A DNA stretch of 35,416 bases, from positions 1 through 35,416 of the forward strand of contig JAURJB010000010.1 of the NCBI GenBank assembly GCA_030832455.1, in the 5' to 3' direction. The notes beneath the pieces are model-generated. The model made no database searches, was not told the DNA's origin, and saw only the letters and a program-made list of their open reading frames with translations. Both the position numbers and the translations under genes were made by a program. The stretch comes from Acidimicrobiales bacterium. GTDB taxonomy: Bacteria > Actinomycetota > Acidimicrobiia > Acidimicrobiales > Ilumatobacteraceae. Shown one piece after another: positions 8,502-16,244 of this stretch (position 1 is its first letter; every line of letters starts with the position of its first letter).

Positions 8502-10859
8502 CTACCCCCGTAGGGTCGCTCCAAGCTTTTCGGCGGCCGCAATACATTTCGCACGCACTTCCGATACTTCCACATCAGTCAGCGTTCGATCGGGAGCCTG
8601 CAGGCGCAACCGGTAGGCAAGACTGCGGGCGTCGTCGCTCACACCTTTGCCGCGATAGATGTCAAATAGTGCAACATCGACTAGCAGGTTGCCCCCCGCC
8701 TGACGTATCGCCTTCATCATCGACGCCGCCGACACCGTATTGCCCACAACGAAGGCCAGATCGAAGTCGCTCGAAGGAAATTTGCTCACGAGTTGGGCTG
8801 ACTGTGGCTTTGTTACCTCACTCAATACAACAGACAAATTGACTTCGAGACACGCCACACGGCCAACTATTCCTGCATTGGCCAACACGGATGGATCAAT
8901 CTCTCCGACGGCACCGAGCACAGCTTTGCCACGTTTGAGTAGAGCGCTGCGCGTTGCGTGGTAACCAGCCGGAGGTTGATCTTGGGCAAGCTGTGCACCG
9001 ATACCCAGACCTGCAGAAACCTGACTCCACATGTCCATCGCAATTGATGCATCGGCGCCCGCAACCATGATGCAGAGTGATTCGAACTCATCGGGAAGAA
9101 TTTCGGTGCCCTGCGGGTAGACATGACCAATCTCGAATAGAGAAATGTCGCGGATCCGATGCGATTGATTGTAGGCAATCGACTTCAACATTCCTGGCAA
9201 CAGCGATGTTCGCAACACGCTCTCTTCAGCGACAAGCGGATTGGCTAGTCGCAAGGCGTTGTCTTCGCTGAGCCCGACCTTATTTAATTCACCAGGTGCA
9301 AGAAACGGATTCGGCATTGCCTCGCTTACACCGAGTGATACCACAATCTCGCGTAACAATCGTCGTCGCTTTTGCACATCAGATAGACGTCCATGCACCG
9401 GCGATGTCGGCACAATTTTGCCTAAATTGTCATAGCCATAGTGGCGAGCAACTTCTTCAACGATGTCAATTTCGCTAGTGCAGTCGTTGCGCCACGATGG
9501 AATACCCACCTCAACCTCACCGTTAATTGCAGTTGTGTTCATCGTGAAACCAATTGGTGTAATCAGTTGAGCCAATGATTGTGCGGTGACGTCAATACCC
9601 AAGACACGTTTAATCGTGTTTAGACGCACCTGCGTCGTTCGAACTTGTTCAGGCAATGAATCTGTACGTACATCGGTAATGCCTGCGTGCACCACTAAAC
9701 CCGGGCACGTAATACGAAGTAGCTCTGCGAATCGCGCAAGTGCGAATTCTGCCCCAAAGGGATCGACTCCCCTCTCGAATCGGAGTGATGCTTCGGTGCG
9801 CAACGCAAGTCGATTTGACGTTGCACGCACCGCGTCTGGTTCGAAGTATGCGATTTCGACAGCGATTGATGTTGTTGCATCGGTTACTTCCGAATCGAGA
9901 CCACCCATGATCCCTGCGATACCCACCGGCTTGTCCTGTGCATTGCAAATCAGTAGGTCACCTGCTGAAAGCGTTCGCTCGACCGCGTCCAAGGTTGTGA
10001 ACTGCTCGCCATCACGAGCCAGGCGCACGATAAAACCGTCTTTCACTGAATCAAAGTCGTAAGCATGATTCGGTTGATTCAGCTCAAGATTGACAAGATT
10101 TGAAACGTCAACAACGTTGTTGATCGACCGCATTCCTGCACGTGCAAGACGTCGAGCGATCCAATCAGGTGATTGCGTAATGGAAATCCCCGACATGACC
10201 CGGACAGTAAATCGGCTGCAACGCTCTGGTGCAGAAATTGCGACGGGAACACTTAACGACTTTCCCGTCTCTGATTGGTCGATCTTCGGCAGCGTCAACG
10301 ACTTACCCATGCCTGCAGCCACATCACGCGCGACACCCAAATAGCCCGTGCAATCTGGTCGGTTTCTCGTGACGTCAAGATCGAACACCACATCTGAGTC
10401 GACGCCGAGTGCCTCATACACATCGCGCCCAAGCGCTGTGCCCTTGGGAAGAATCAGCAAACCGCTACCGTCCGAACTCAGCCCGATTTCGGTGCCTGAG
10501 CACAACATGCCTTCACTGTCGATTCCTAAGATTCCACGCTGAGTGATCACACGTCCGTCTGGCATGTTTGTGCCAAGCGTGGCTAACGGAACAACGTCGC
10601 CTGCTTGCATGTTTGTGGCACCACACCACACGTGGCGCTCCACTCCGTCGCCAGCATCTACATACACACGTGTCACTTTGGCTGCATCGGGATGCTTCTC
10701 GAGACGAAGCACCTGTGCTGTCACGACACCTTTTACAGGAGTACCTACATGTTCTACGGATTCAACCGCCAAGCCAAGTTCTGTGATGCGTTCAGCAAGC
10801 GCATCAATATCATCACCAAAGTCAGCAAACTCCTTAAGCCATGAATGAAGAATCTTCAT
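8502..10859 (-). CDS. pheT: Phenylalanyl-tRNA synthetase beta subunit
   Basis: Large subunit of the alpha2beta2 enzyme that charges tRNA-Phe, 785 aa. The N-terminal region (about 1-40, MKILHSWLKEF) leads into an EMAP/OB-type tRNA-binding domain (about 40-150). B3/B4 editing-type regions follow (about 210-390, with the RLALRTEASLRFERG segment). B5 and the pseudo-catalytic core come next, and the C-terminal ferredoxin-fold anticodon-binding domain is the last ~95 residues (SKFPSSDFDLAFVV to the end). The ATG overlaps the pheS stop by 4 nt, matching equal subunit production. It ends 13 bp before the argC -35 with no strong terminator; the small CTAC/GTAG repeat near 8503-8514 is too weak to call. 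Confidence 0.97.
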   Translation of the reverse strand: MKILHSWLKEFADFGDDIDALAERITELGLAVESVEHVGTPVKGVVTAQVLRLEKHPDAAKVTRVYVDAGDGVERHVWCGATNMQAGDVVPLATLGTNMPDGRVITQRGILGIDSEGMLCSGTEIGLSSDGSGLLILPKGTALGRDVYEALGVDSDVVFDLDVTRNRPDCTGYLGVARDVAAGMGKSLTLPKIDQSETGKSLSVPVAISAPERCSRFTVRVMSGISITQSPDWIARRLARAGMRSINNVVDVSNLVNLELNQPNHAYDFDSVKDGFIVRLARDGEQFTTLDAVERTLSAGDLLICNAQDKPVGIAGIMGGLDSEVTDATTSIAVEIAYFEPDAVRATSNRLALRTEASLRFERGVDPFGAEFALARFAELLRITCPGLVVHAGITDVRTDSLPEQVRTTQVRLNTIKRVLGIDVTAQSLAQLITPIGFTMNTTAINGEVEVGIPSWRNDCTSEIDIVEEVARHYGYDNLGKIVPTSPVHGRLSDVQKRRRLLREIVVSLGVSEAMPNPFLAPGELNKVGLSEDNALRLANPLVAEESVLRTSLLPGMLKSIAYNQSHRIRDISLFEIGHVYPQGTEILPDEFESLCIMVAGADASIAMDMWSQVSAGLGIGAQLAQDQPPAGYHATRSALLKRGKAVLGAVGEIDPSVLANAGIVGRVACLEVNLSVVLSEVTKPQSAQLVSKFPSSDFDLAFVVGNTVSAASMMKAIRQAGGNLLVDVALFDIYRGKGVSDDARSLAYRLRLQAPDRTLTDVEVSEVRAKCIAAAEKLGATLRG

Positions 10860-11899
10860 GAGAACTGCCTCAGGAAACGCAAATCGTTTGTGTACATTTC
10901 GCGAATGTCTTCGACATTGTGGCGTTCCTTGGCCATTCGATCAATCCCGAATCCAAACGCAAAACCCGTGTATTCATCTGGGTCAATTCCGCCAGCGCGC
11001 AACACGTTTGGATGCATCATTCCGCAGCCACCGAGCTCGATCCACGCACCGTTTGCACGGCGGATATCGAACTCTGCGCTTGGTTCGGTGAACGGGAAAA
11101 AAGATGGTCGCAATCGGCTTGAAAAGTCATTGCCGAAAAATGCTTTGGTGAAGGCTTCAATGATTCCAGCAAGATGCGCAAACGTGATTCCTTTATCGAC
11201 AACGATTCCCTCAATCTGGTGGAACACCGGCATATGAGTTGCATCTGGTGTGTCCCGACGGAATACGCGACCTGGCATGACGGCGTAAATGGGCGGCTTC
11301 CATGTCTGCATGACACGAATCTGCACCGGAGATGTATGTGTTCGCAACAACACTGAATTTGGTTCTTGATCCGCCGATGTTGGTTCAATGAACATCGTGT
11401 CAAACTCGCTTCGAGCAGGATGCGTCTTTGGCATATTGAGTGCTTCAAAGTTGTAGAAATCTGTTTCGACTTCTGGGCCTTCGGCAACTTGAAAGCCAAG
11501 ACCGATAAACACGTCTTCCAGCCGCTGTGTCGCCTGAGTGACAATATGGGTGGTGCCCCGTCGTTTTGCACTCACGAATTCGGACAAATCCATTGCTTCA
11601 GACGCAACTTGGAATGCTCGCTCGTCGGCAAGCAGCGTTGACATTCGATCTGTTAAGGCTGCTTCGATTGATTGAGCGCACGCATTGATCGCCTGGCCCG
11701 CGATTTTCCGCTCTTCACCATCTTGTATCTTTCCTAACCGAGATCGCAAGATCGTGAGTGCGGATTTCTTGCTTGCGAGTTCTGCTTGTACCGCCCGCAA
11801 GGCAACTGCATCGCCAGCGCCGGCAATGGCAGCCAGAGCAGCTGTTTGGGCCTCGGAAATCTCGCTGGTTAGTGACGCTGAAGATGACATTTCATCCAT
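10856..11899 (-). CDS. pheS: Phenylalanyl-tRNA synthetase alpha subunit
   Basis: Catalytic class II subunit, 347 aa. An N-terminal coiled-coil arm (about 15-100) binds tRNA. The catalytic core shows LRTHTSPVQ (185-193), motif 2 GRVFRRD (210-216), the TEPSAEFDI phenylalanine-pocket region (271-279) and motif 3 FGFGIDR (315-321). The ATG at 11899 follows the RNA methyltransferase gene by 33 nt. A second in-frame ATG lies three codons later and the Shine-Dalgarno is poor for both, so the exact start is uncertain by a few residues. Confidence 0.97.
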   Translation of the reverse strand: MDEMSSSASLTSEISEAQTAALAAIAGAGDAVALRAVQAELASKKSALTILRSRLGKIQDGEERKIAGQAINACAQSIEAALTDRMSTLLADERAFQVASEAMDLSEFVSAKRRGTTHIVTQATQRLEDVFIGLGFQVAEGPEVETDFYNFEALNMPKTHPARSEFDTMFIEPTSADQEPNSVLLRTHTSPVQIRVMQTWKPPIYAVMPGRVFRRDTPDATHMPVFHQIEGIVVDKGITFAHLAGIIEAFTKAFFGNDFSSRLRPSFFPFTEPSAEFDIRRANGAWIELGGCGMMHPNVLRAGGIDPDEYTGFAFGFGIDRMAKERHNVEDIREMYTNDLRFLRQFS

Positions 11900-11932
11900 T
11901 GACGCTAGTCGTTTTGGATTTTGAAAATGGGC

Positions 11933-12700
11933 TTAGTTTGCGTTATCGCGCTGGTTAGCGACTTCGAAACACACCACTGTCGCTGCCATCGCAACGTTAA
12001 GGCTTTCACTACGTCCTCGATGCGGGATGGTGATCCATTGGTCTACCAACTCGGCATCATCCATTCCGTGAGCTTCGTTTCCGACCACAATCGCGATCTT
12101 TCCTGTCAGCACTGCTTGCGTGAATGGCACGCTTCCACGCTGGTCATGCGATGACGTACCAACGATAGAAAATCCTGCGGCTTTCACTTCTTCAATGGTC
12201 ACATCTTCAAAGACGGGGATGTAAAACATCGATCCAGCCGACGAACGAACAACTTTGGAGTTAAAAGCCTCAACCGTTCCAGGCGTAAGGACAACCCCAG
12301 TTGCACCAGCAGCTTCGGCCGACCGAAAGATGGTGCCTAGATTGCCCGGATCCGAGATCTGGTCGGCGATAACGATCCATTCACATGATTCAAGTTCTTC
12401 CACTTCAGAGACACGACGCTCAGCAATCGCGATTACAGGCTGAGGCGTGGTTGTGCTGGCAACTCGCTCCATCACACCGTTTTCTAGTTCGAATGTGCGG
12501 GCAGAGGTTCCCAACACTGCCATTCCACCTGGCGCGACAAATTGCTCTTCGATATTCCATCCAGCGCTGATCGCTTCAGCAATCAGTACATGACCTTCAA
12601 TAACAAATGCATTGTCGGTAATACGCGCACTGCGGCGCCCAAGAAGGCGCCGCAGTCGTTGAATTCGTGGATGTGAGAATCCGAGGCGAGCGTCGCTCAG
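11933..12700 (-). CDS. SpoU/TrmH-family RNA 2'-O-methyltransferase (probable CTG start)
   Basis: SAM-dependent SPOUT-class methyltransferase acting on rRNA or tRNA ribose; the target nucleotide cannot be told. Counting from the proposed start, SpoU motif 1 [16 protein letters not shown] is at 117-132, motif 2 VGNEAHG at 206-212 and motif 3 SLNVAMA at 233-239. The first ATG (12523) would delete the N-terminal substrate-binding domain, whose residues ([14 protein letters not shown], then [14 protein letters not shown]) are readable in frame upstream as far as a TAA at 12715. No ATG, GTG or TTG exists in that stretch. The best candidate is the CTG at 12700-12698, which overlaps the rplT stop as CTGA, giving 255 aa, a normal family length. 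The family call is secure; the start codon is inference. Confidence 0.88.
   Translation of the reverse strand: MSDARLGFSHPRIQRLRRLLGRRSARITDNAFVIEGHVLIAEAISAGWNIEEQFVAPGGMAVLGTSARTFELENGVMERVASTTTPQPVIAIAERRVSEVEELESCEWIVIADQISDPGNLGTIFRSAEAAGATGVVLTPGTVEAFNSKVVRSSAGSMFYIPVFEDVTIEEVKAAGFSIVGTSSHDQRGSVPFTQAVLTGKIAIVVGNEAHGMDDAELVDQWITIPHRGRSESLNVAMAATVVCFEVANQRDNAN
12629..12656 (-). repeat. Perfect 11-bp GC-rich inverted repeat just after rplT
   Basis: ACTGCGGCGCC (12629-12639) and GGCGCCGCAGT (12646-12656) are exact reverse complements around a 6-nt loop. The repeat lies 41 nt after the rplT stop and inside the translated N-terminus of the methyltransferase gene (LRRLLGRRS segment). No T-run follows in the direction of transcription, so it is not a standard intrinsic terminator; it could attenuate or stabilise the ribosomal-protein message. 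Confidence 0.7.
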
Positions 12701-13053
12701 ACGAGGGCTCCCTTAGCGGTTTCTACCAACTTGGTAAATGCAGCTGGATCATGAACTGCGAGATCGGCCATGATCTTGCGATCAACGGTAACTCCGGCCT
12801 TGTTCAGTCCATCGATTAAGCGGCTGTAGCTGAAATCGTTCTGACGACAACCAGCATTGATGCGCTGAATCCACAGGCTGCGGAACTCGCCCTTCTTTGC
12901 GCGACGGTCACGGAACGCATATTGACCTGAGTGCAATACCTGTTCGTTCGCCGAGCGGAATGTGCGTGAACGGTCACCGTAGTAACCCTTCGCCTTTTCC
13001 AAAATTGCCTTGTGCTTTTTTCTTGCATGTACTGCGCGCTTTACACGTGCCAT
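12697..13053 (-). CDS. rplT: 50S ribosomal protein L20
   Basis: Basic 118-aa early-assembly protein that binds 23S rRNA. The sequence [20 protein letters not shown], then [13 protein letters not shown] and [18 protein letters not shown], is diagnostic of L20. The start has a good Shine-Dalgarno (AAAGGATG) upstream of the ATG at 13053. It follows rpmI by 69 bp in the classic infC-rpmI-rplT order. In several bacteria L20 represses this operon; the rpmI-rplT gap here contains only a small AAGCA/TGCTT hairpin, so I do not claim an L20 site. Confidence 0.98.
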   Translation of the reverse strand: MARVKRAVHARKKHKAILEKAKGYYGDRSRTFRSANEQVLHSGQYAFRDRRAKKGEFRSLWIQRINAGCRQNDFSYSRLIDGLNKAGVTVDRKIMADLAVHDPAAFTKLVETAKGALV

Positions 13054-13122
13054 GTCAACATCCTTTCGTTAGTAACTACAAAAATTAAATTGAAAACTGT
13101 TTCGCTTAAGCAAAGATGCTTG

Positions 13123-13320
13123 TTAACGAAGACCTAGACAACGCTTGATGCGCTTTACGTCTCCCGAGTGAACATCAACACTGCCGTCCAAACGACGTGT
13201 GCGGGTTGATGGCTTATGTTCAAACAAGTGCTGGCGCATTGACTGCTGACGACGCAGTTTGCCTGTACCTGTCAACTTGAAACGCTTTGCAGCGGTTTTT
13301 GATGTCTTCATCTTTGGCAT
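13123..13320 (-). CDS. rpmI: 50S ribosomal protein L35
   Basis: A 65-aa basic large-subunit protein starting MPKMKTSKTAAKRFKLTGTG, characteristic of L35. The ATG at 13320 has a Shine-Dalgarno (AGGAGA) about 6 nt upstream. It lies 32 nt after infC and 69 bp before rplT. Length and sequence are ordinary; the C-terminus (VKRIKRCLGLR) is complete. Confidence 0.98.
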   Translation of the reverse strand: MPKMKTSKTAAKRFKLTGTGKLRRQQSMRQHLFEHKPSTRTRRLDGSVDVHSGDVKRIKRCLGLR

Positions 13321-13352
13321 GTTGTCTCCTGTTGCTTTCTGTACTTCTCTAC

Positions 13353-13979
13353 TTACATTTCGGTCGGTGTTTGCTCTGGTGCTACCGGTTCCGGTGTCGC
13401 CTCTGCAGCGGGTGCTGCTTGGGCTTTCGGAGCTGGTTTTGCGTCTGTTTTTTTCGGCGCCTTCTTTTCTGGAGAGAGAACCATGGTCATGTTGCGACCT
13501 TCAAGCCGTGCGTGCGTGTCCACCTTGGCGACTGATCCCAATTGCTCGATTACTGCGTGCAAAATTTTGGTACCTAATTCGGGGTGGGCAACTTCGCGAC
13601 CGCGGAACTGCAAGGTGACCTTGACTTTGTGTCCCTCACGCAAGAACTCCTGCATGTGACGAACCTTCGTGTCAAAGTCGGCTTTACCGATCTTTGGTTT
13701 GAACTTGACTTCTTTCATTGTGATCTGCACAGTCTTCTTGCGCGACTCTTTCAACTTCTGTGACTCTTCGTAGCGGAATTTGCCGTAGTCCATAATGCGA
13801 CATACGGGTGGGTCTGCTTGCGAAGCGACTTCGACGAGATCGAGTTCAACAACACGCGCTCTTTCGAGTGCGTCGGCAATGCTCACAATTCCAACCTGTG
13901 AACCATCTGCATCTACTAGACGTACTTCGCGTGCGCGAATTCGCTCGTTGAAACGTGGCTCATTTGTTGGCGGTGCTAT
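13353..13979 (-). CDS. infC: Translation initiation factor IF-3 (probable ATA start)
   Basis: Binds the 30S subunit, prevents premature 50S joining and rejects non-standard start codons. Domains from the proposed start: N-terminal domain about 10-80 (NERIRAREVRLVDADGSQVG, then DLDLVEVA and PPVCRIMDYGK), lysine-rich linker, C-terminal domain about 85-170 (KEVKFKPKI, HKVKVTLQFRGRE). A low-complexity Ala/Pro/Lys tail (about 171-208) follows, as in many actinobacterial IF-3s. The first conventional start, GTG at 13886, would remove the conserved beginning of the N-domain. Between it and the in-frame TAA at 13994 there is no ATG, GTG or TTG. ATA at 13979-13977 gives 208 aa with a normal N-terminus. 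Identity is certain; the start is inferred. Confidence 0.94.
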   Translation of the reverse strand: MAPPTNEPRFNERIRAREVRLVDADGSQVGIVSIADALERARVVELDLVEVASQADPPVCRIMDYGKFRYEESQKLKESRKKTVQITMKEVKFKPKIGKADFDTKVRHMQEFLREGHKVKVTLQFRGREVAHPELGTKILHAVIEQLGSVAKVDTHARLEGRNMTMVLSPEKKAPKKTDAKPAPKAQAAPAAEATPEPVAPEQTPTEM

Positions 13980-14032
13980 GGCTTTACTCTCTTATGCAAG
14001 TGGCGTTGCCTCCTATTTGTGGAGGTGAGCAT
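13976..14032 (-). CDS. Possible leader mini-ORF coupled to infC
   Basis: An 18-codon frame from ATG at 14032, or a 7-codon one from TTG at 13999, ends in a TAG that overlaps the proposed infC ATA as ATAG. The peptide would be MLTSTNRRQRHLHKRVKP, very basic. A perfect Shine-Dalgarno AGGAGG (14014-14009) lies 9 nt before the TTG and is too far from ATA to serve it directly. CCTCC (14025-14021) can pair with that GGAGG across a 7-nt loop. Translation of this frame feeding infC is plausible but could be coincidence. Confidence 0.35.
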   Translation of the reverse strand: MLTSTNRRQRHLHKRVKP

Positions 14033-14207
14033 GTTCGAGAAGTCGGCGGGCACGGCAGAGCCGAAGCGCCCACAACGCATCGCGTCGCAACTTGCGCACT
14101 CGACCCAAACGCACTCGACAGCTACTCGGCAACACTCACCGGATTACTGAAATCTGTGGTCAGGTGGAGGAAACTCGTTCCCCACTTGGGCTATTAGCGT
14201 AGCGGGC

Positions 14208-14543
14208 ATGGCTGACAACCCAACCGACCACTTTCCTGATGATTTTGACGACCAGCTGCATGACGCTGAAACTGCCCTGGCCGAGGCACGAGCCCGAATT
14301 GCCGAGACACCCGCCAATGTTGTGATCGTCAACCATGTCATGGGAATGTACGAATTGGCAGCCATTCATCTCTCTGCATCACCTCCTCGACTCCCTGAGG
14401 CGGCACTGGCCATTGATGCTGTGGCGTGTGTACTTGAAGGTCTGGGTGAACGTCTTGGCGAAGAATTCACCACACTTACCGAAGCACTTGCCAACATCCG
14501 GCTGGCCTTCGTGCAAATTAAAGGCAACGTTGCCTCTAGCTAG
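14208..14543 (+). CDS. DUF1844-type small helical protein
   Basis: A 111-aa protein of unknown function. After an acidic N-terminus (residues 1-30, MADNPTDHFPDDFDD) comes a helical region resembling DUF1844: NVVIVNHVMGMYELAAIHLS (37-56), then PPRLPEAALAIDAVACVLEG and a final LTEALANIRLAFVQIKG. Genes of this family are often found next to infC in actinobacteria, as here, though this copy is divergent from infC. The ATG at 14208 follows a TAGCGT -10-like hexamer by 7 nt, which would suit a leaderless message, but the -35 is poor. The stop codon shares CTAG with the stop of the opposing OB-fold gene. The family call is from memory of the motif pattern. Confidence 0.7.
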   Translation: MADNPTDHFPDDFDDQLHDAETALAEARARIAETPANVVIVNHVMGMYELAAIHLSASPPRLPEAALAIDAVACVLEGLGERLGEEFTTLTEALANIRLAFVQIKGNVASS

Positions 14544-14758
14544 TTGGGTAGCTTTTCGATTTCTGCAGCCTCAATATTGCCGAAACGGTGAGCAACCACA
14601 AAGGCAACCGATGCGCCAATGTTGATTTCACGTGAGCCGTCAAGAATTTCGGCGCAATGGAACAGGTACTCGTGCCCTTCAGACCAAATTGTTCCAAGAC
14701 CGCGATCAAAGTCGAACTGCTCGACGTGGCCAAGCTTCTTTCCATCTGCAGAATCCAT
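14540..14758 (-). CDS. Cold-shock-like OB-fold protein, degenerate RNP motifs
   Basis: A 72-aa protein: GHVEQFDFDRGLGTIWSEG (10-28), then HEYLFHCAEILDGSREINIG (29-48) and VAFVVAHRFGNIEAAEIEKL. The layout is that of a cold-shock domain, but the RNP1 position KGFGFI reads RGLGTI and RNP2 VFVH reads YLFH, so several RNA-stacking aromatics are missing. Typical CspA-like nucleic-acid binding is therefore doubtful. The ATG at 14758 lies 9 nt after the fmt stop, suggesting co-transcription as def-fmt-this gene. It ends tail to tail with the DUF1844-type gene. Function unknown. Confidence 0.8.
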   Translation of the reverse strand: MDSADGKKLGHVEQFDFDRGLGTIWSEGHEYLFHCAEILDGSREINIGASVAFVVAHRFGNIEAAEIEKLPN

Positions 14759-14767
14759 GAAGGCAGG

Positions 14768-15682
14768 CTACCCCTCTCCGAAAACATGCTGTTGGTTCAG
14801 TCGCAGTCCATTTGCCCAATCACGCGCTGATAGACGTGGTTTACCTTCGGGTTGAACGGACAACAGTTCAACCGATCCAGTCCCTGCACCCACGAGTACA
14901 CATTCATCGTTGTGCACAATCGATGCTGGAGGATGAGTTTGCGAATTGACGCGCGCCTCGTGAATCTTGAATCGCTTACCATCCAAAAATGTAAAGGCAT
15001 TGCCGAGCCGCACCTGGCGAAGGATGTACTTGGCATCAGTTTGCCAATCAATTCTTAGATCGTGAGCAACGATCTTTTTCGCCACGACCACCTCGCCCTC
15101 TTGAGGCTGCTCGCTACTAACGCCATGTGTACACACATCAATTAATAGTGGCAGCGACAATTCACCGAGCCGATTACGAAGCGAGTTCGCTGTGTCGTTG
15201 TCGTCGATTGGGCATACAGCAGATGCCAATATCTCCCCTGCATCAAGTTGTTCCGCAACTTGAATAATGCACACAGCAGTAGTGGTGTCGCCAGCCAAAA
15301 TTGCACGTTCCACAGGAGCAGCCCCACGCCATCGCGGAAGTGCCGAATAGTGAATGTTGATCATCGGAACATGTTGCAATACCTGATCTGAAATGATGGA
15401 TCCGAACGCGACTACCACTCCGAGTACACCATCAGCATTTAGTGACAACACATCATTGATGTCATGCGAGACAGCGAGACCCATTTCGATAGCAGCCTCT
15501 TTAACCGGGCATGGTGAAACGGTGTTGCCTCTTCCACGACGTTTGTCAACACCCGTAACTACAAGTGCGACTTCAAACCCAGCAGCAACGAGAGCCCGTA
15601 GCGGTGGAACGGCAATCTGGGGAGTGCCAACATAGACAATGCGCTTGGCACGCTCACGCGGCAGAGGCGCACGTACTGTCAC
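14768..15682 (-). CDS. fmt: Methionyl-tRNA formyltransferase
   Basis: Formylates initiator Met-tRNA using 10-formyl-tetrahydrofolate. The 304-aa protein has the hydrolase-like N-domain with catalytic Asn109 and His111 in NIHYSALPRWRGAAPVE (109-125) and Asp147 in QLDAGE. The C-terminal OB domain (about 205-304) binds tRNA and includes KKIVAHDLRIDW. The start overlaps the def stop by 4 nt, the classic def-fmt pair: formyl added here is removed by the deformylase next door. It is about 10 residues shorter than many Fmt proteins, with no key motif lost. Confidence 0.96.
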   Translation of the reverse strand: MTVRAPLPRERAKRIVYVGTPQIAVPPLRALVAAGFEVALVVTGVDKRRGRGNTVSPCPVKEAAIEMGLAVSHDINDVLSLNADGVLGVVVAFGSIISDQVLQHVPMINIHYSALPRWRGAAPVERAILAGDTTTAVCIIQVAEQLDAGEILASAVCPIDDNDTANSLRNRLGELSLPLLIDVCTHGVSSEQPQEGEVVVAKKIVAHDLRIDWQTDAKYILRQVRLGNAFTFLDGKRFKIHEARVNSQTHPPASIVHNDECVLVGAGTGSVELLSVQPEGKPRLSARDWANGLRLNQQHVFGEG

Positions 15683-16221
15683 GAAAGTCGCAGATACAAC
15701 GGTTCGGCGTTGGCTGGTCGTTCTCCAACCTTGGCATATTCGACAATTGCAAGCTCGCGTTGCTCAGGGAGCATCCGATCGAACATCAATACACCTTGGA
15801 GATGATCAATCTCATGCTGGAACAATCGGGCGAGCAATTCGTCAGCCTCAATCTGCACTTCGTCACCCTCTAGCGTGAATCCGCTGACGAGCACCTTCTT
15901 GGGGCGAAGCATCTCTACATACATTCCAGGAATTGAGAGACACCCTTCGTCGTATACCCATTCACCAGATGATTCAACAATCTTTGGATTGATGATCACT
16001 TGTGGATCATCGTCAACGTCATAGACAAATATCTGCTTTTGCACTCCGATTTGCGGACCTGCAAGACCAAGGCCTGGCGCTTGATACATCACACGAAACA
16101 TGTCCTCGGCGAGTGTGATCAACTTGCCGTCAATATTGGTGATCTCGTCTGCCATTGCGGCCAGCACAGGATCGCCGTAGGTGCGGATCGATGAACCCTT
16201 GTTGTTCGATGCACTCGCCAT
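15679..16221 (-). CDS. def: Peptide deformylase
   Basis: Metalloenzyme (usually Fe2+) that removes the N-formyl group from new proteins, 180 aa. All three motifs are present: GLGLAGPQIG (50-59; Gly replaces the usual second Ala), EGCLS with the metal-ligand Cys (92-96), and HEIDH with two His ligands and the catalytic Glu (136-140). Head of the def-fmt-OB-fold unit. A TAGCCT -10-like hexamer ends 8 nt before the ATG, so a leaderless message is possible, without a clear -35. The divergent RsmC-like gene starts only 23 bp away, so the two promoters must overlap or lie inside the neighbouring coding regions. Confidence 0.97.
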   Translation of the reverse strand: MASASNNKGSSIRTYGDPVLAAMADEITNIDGKLITLAEDMFRVMYQAPGLGLAGPQIGVQKQIFVYDVDDDPQVIINPKIVESSGEWVYDEGCLSIPGMYVEMLRPKKVLVSGFTLEGDEVQIEADELLARLFQHEIDHLQGVLMFDRMLPEQRELAIVEYAKVGERPANAEPLYLRLS

Positions 16222-16244
16222 AACGTGTAAGGCTAGCGAGGCTT

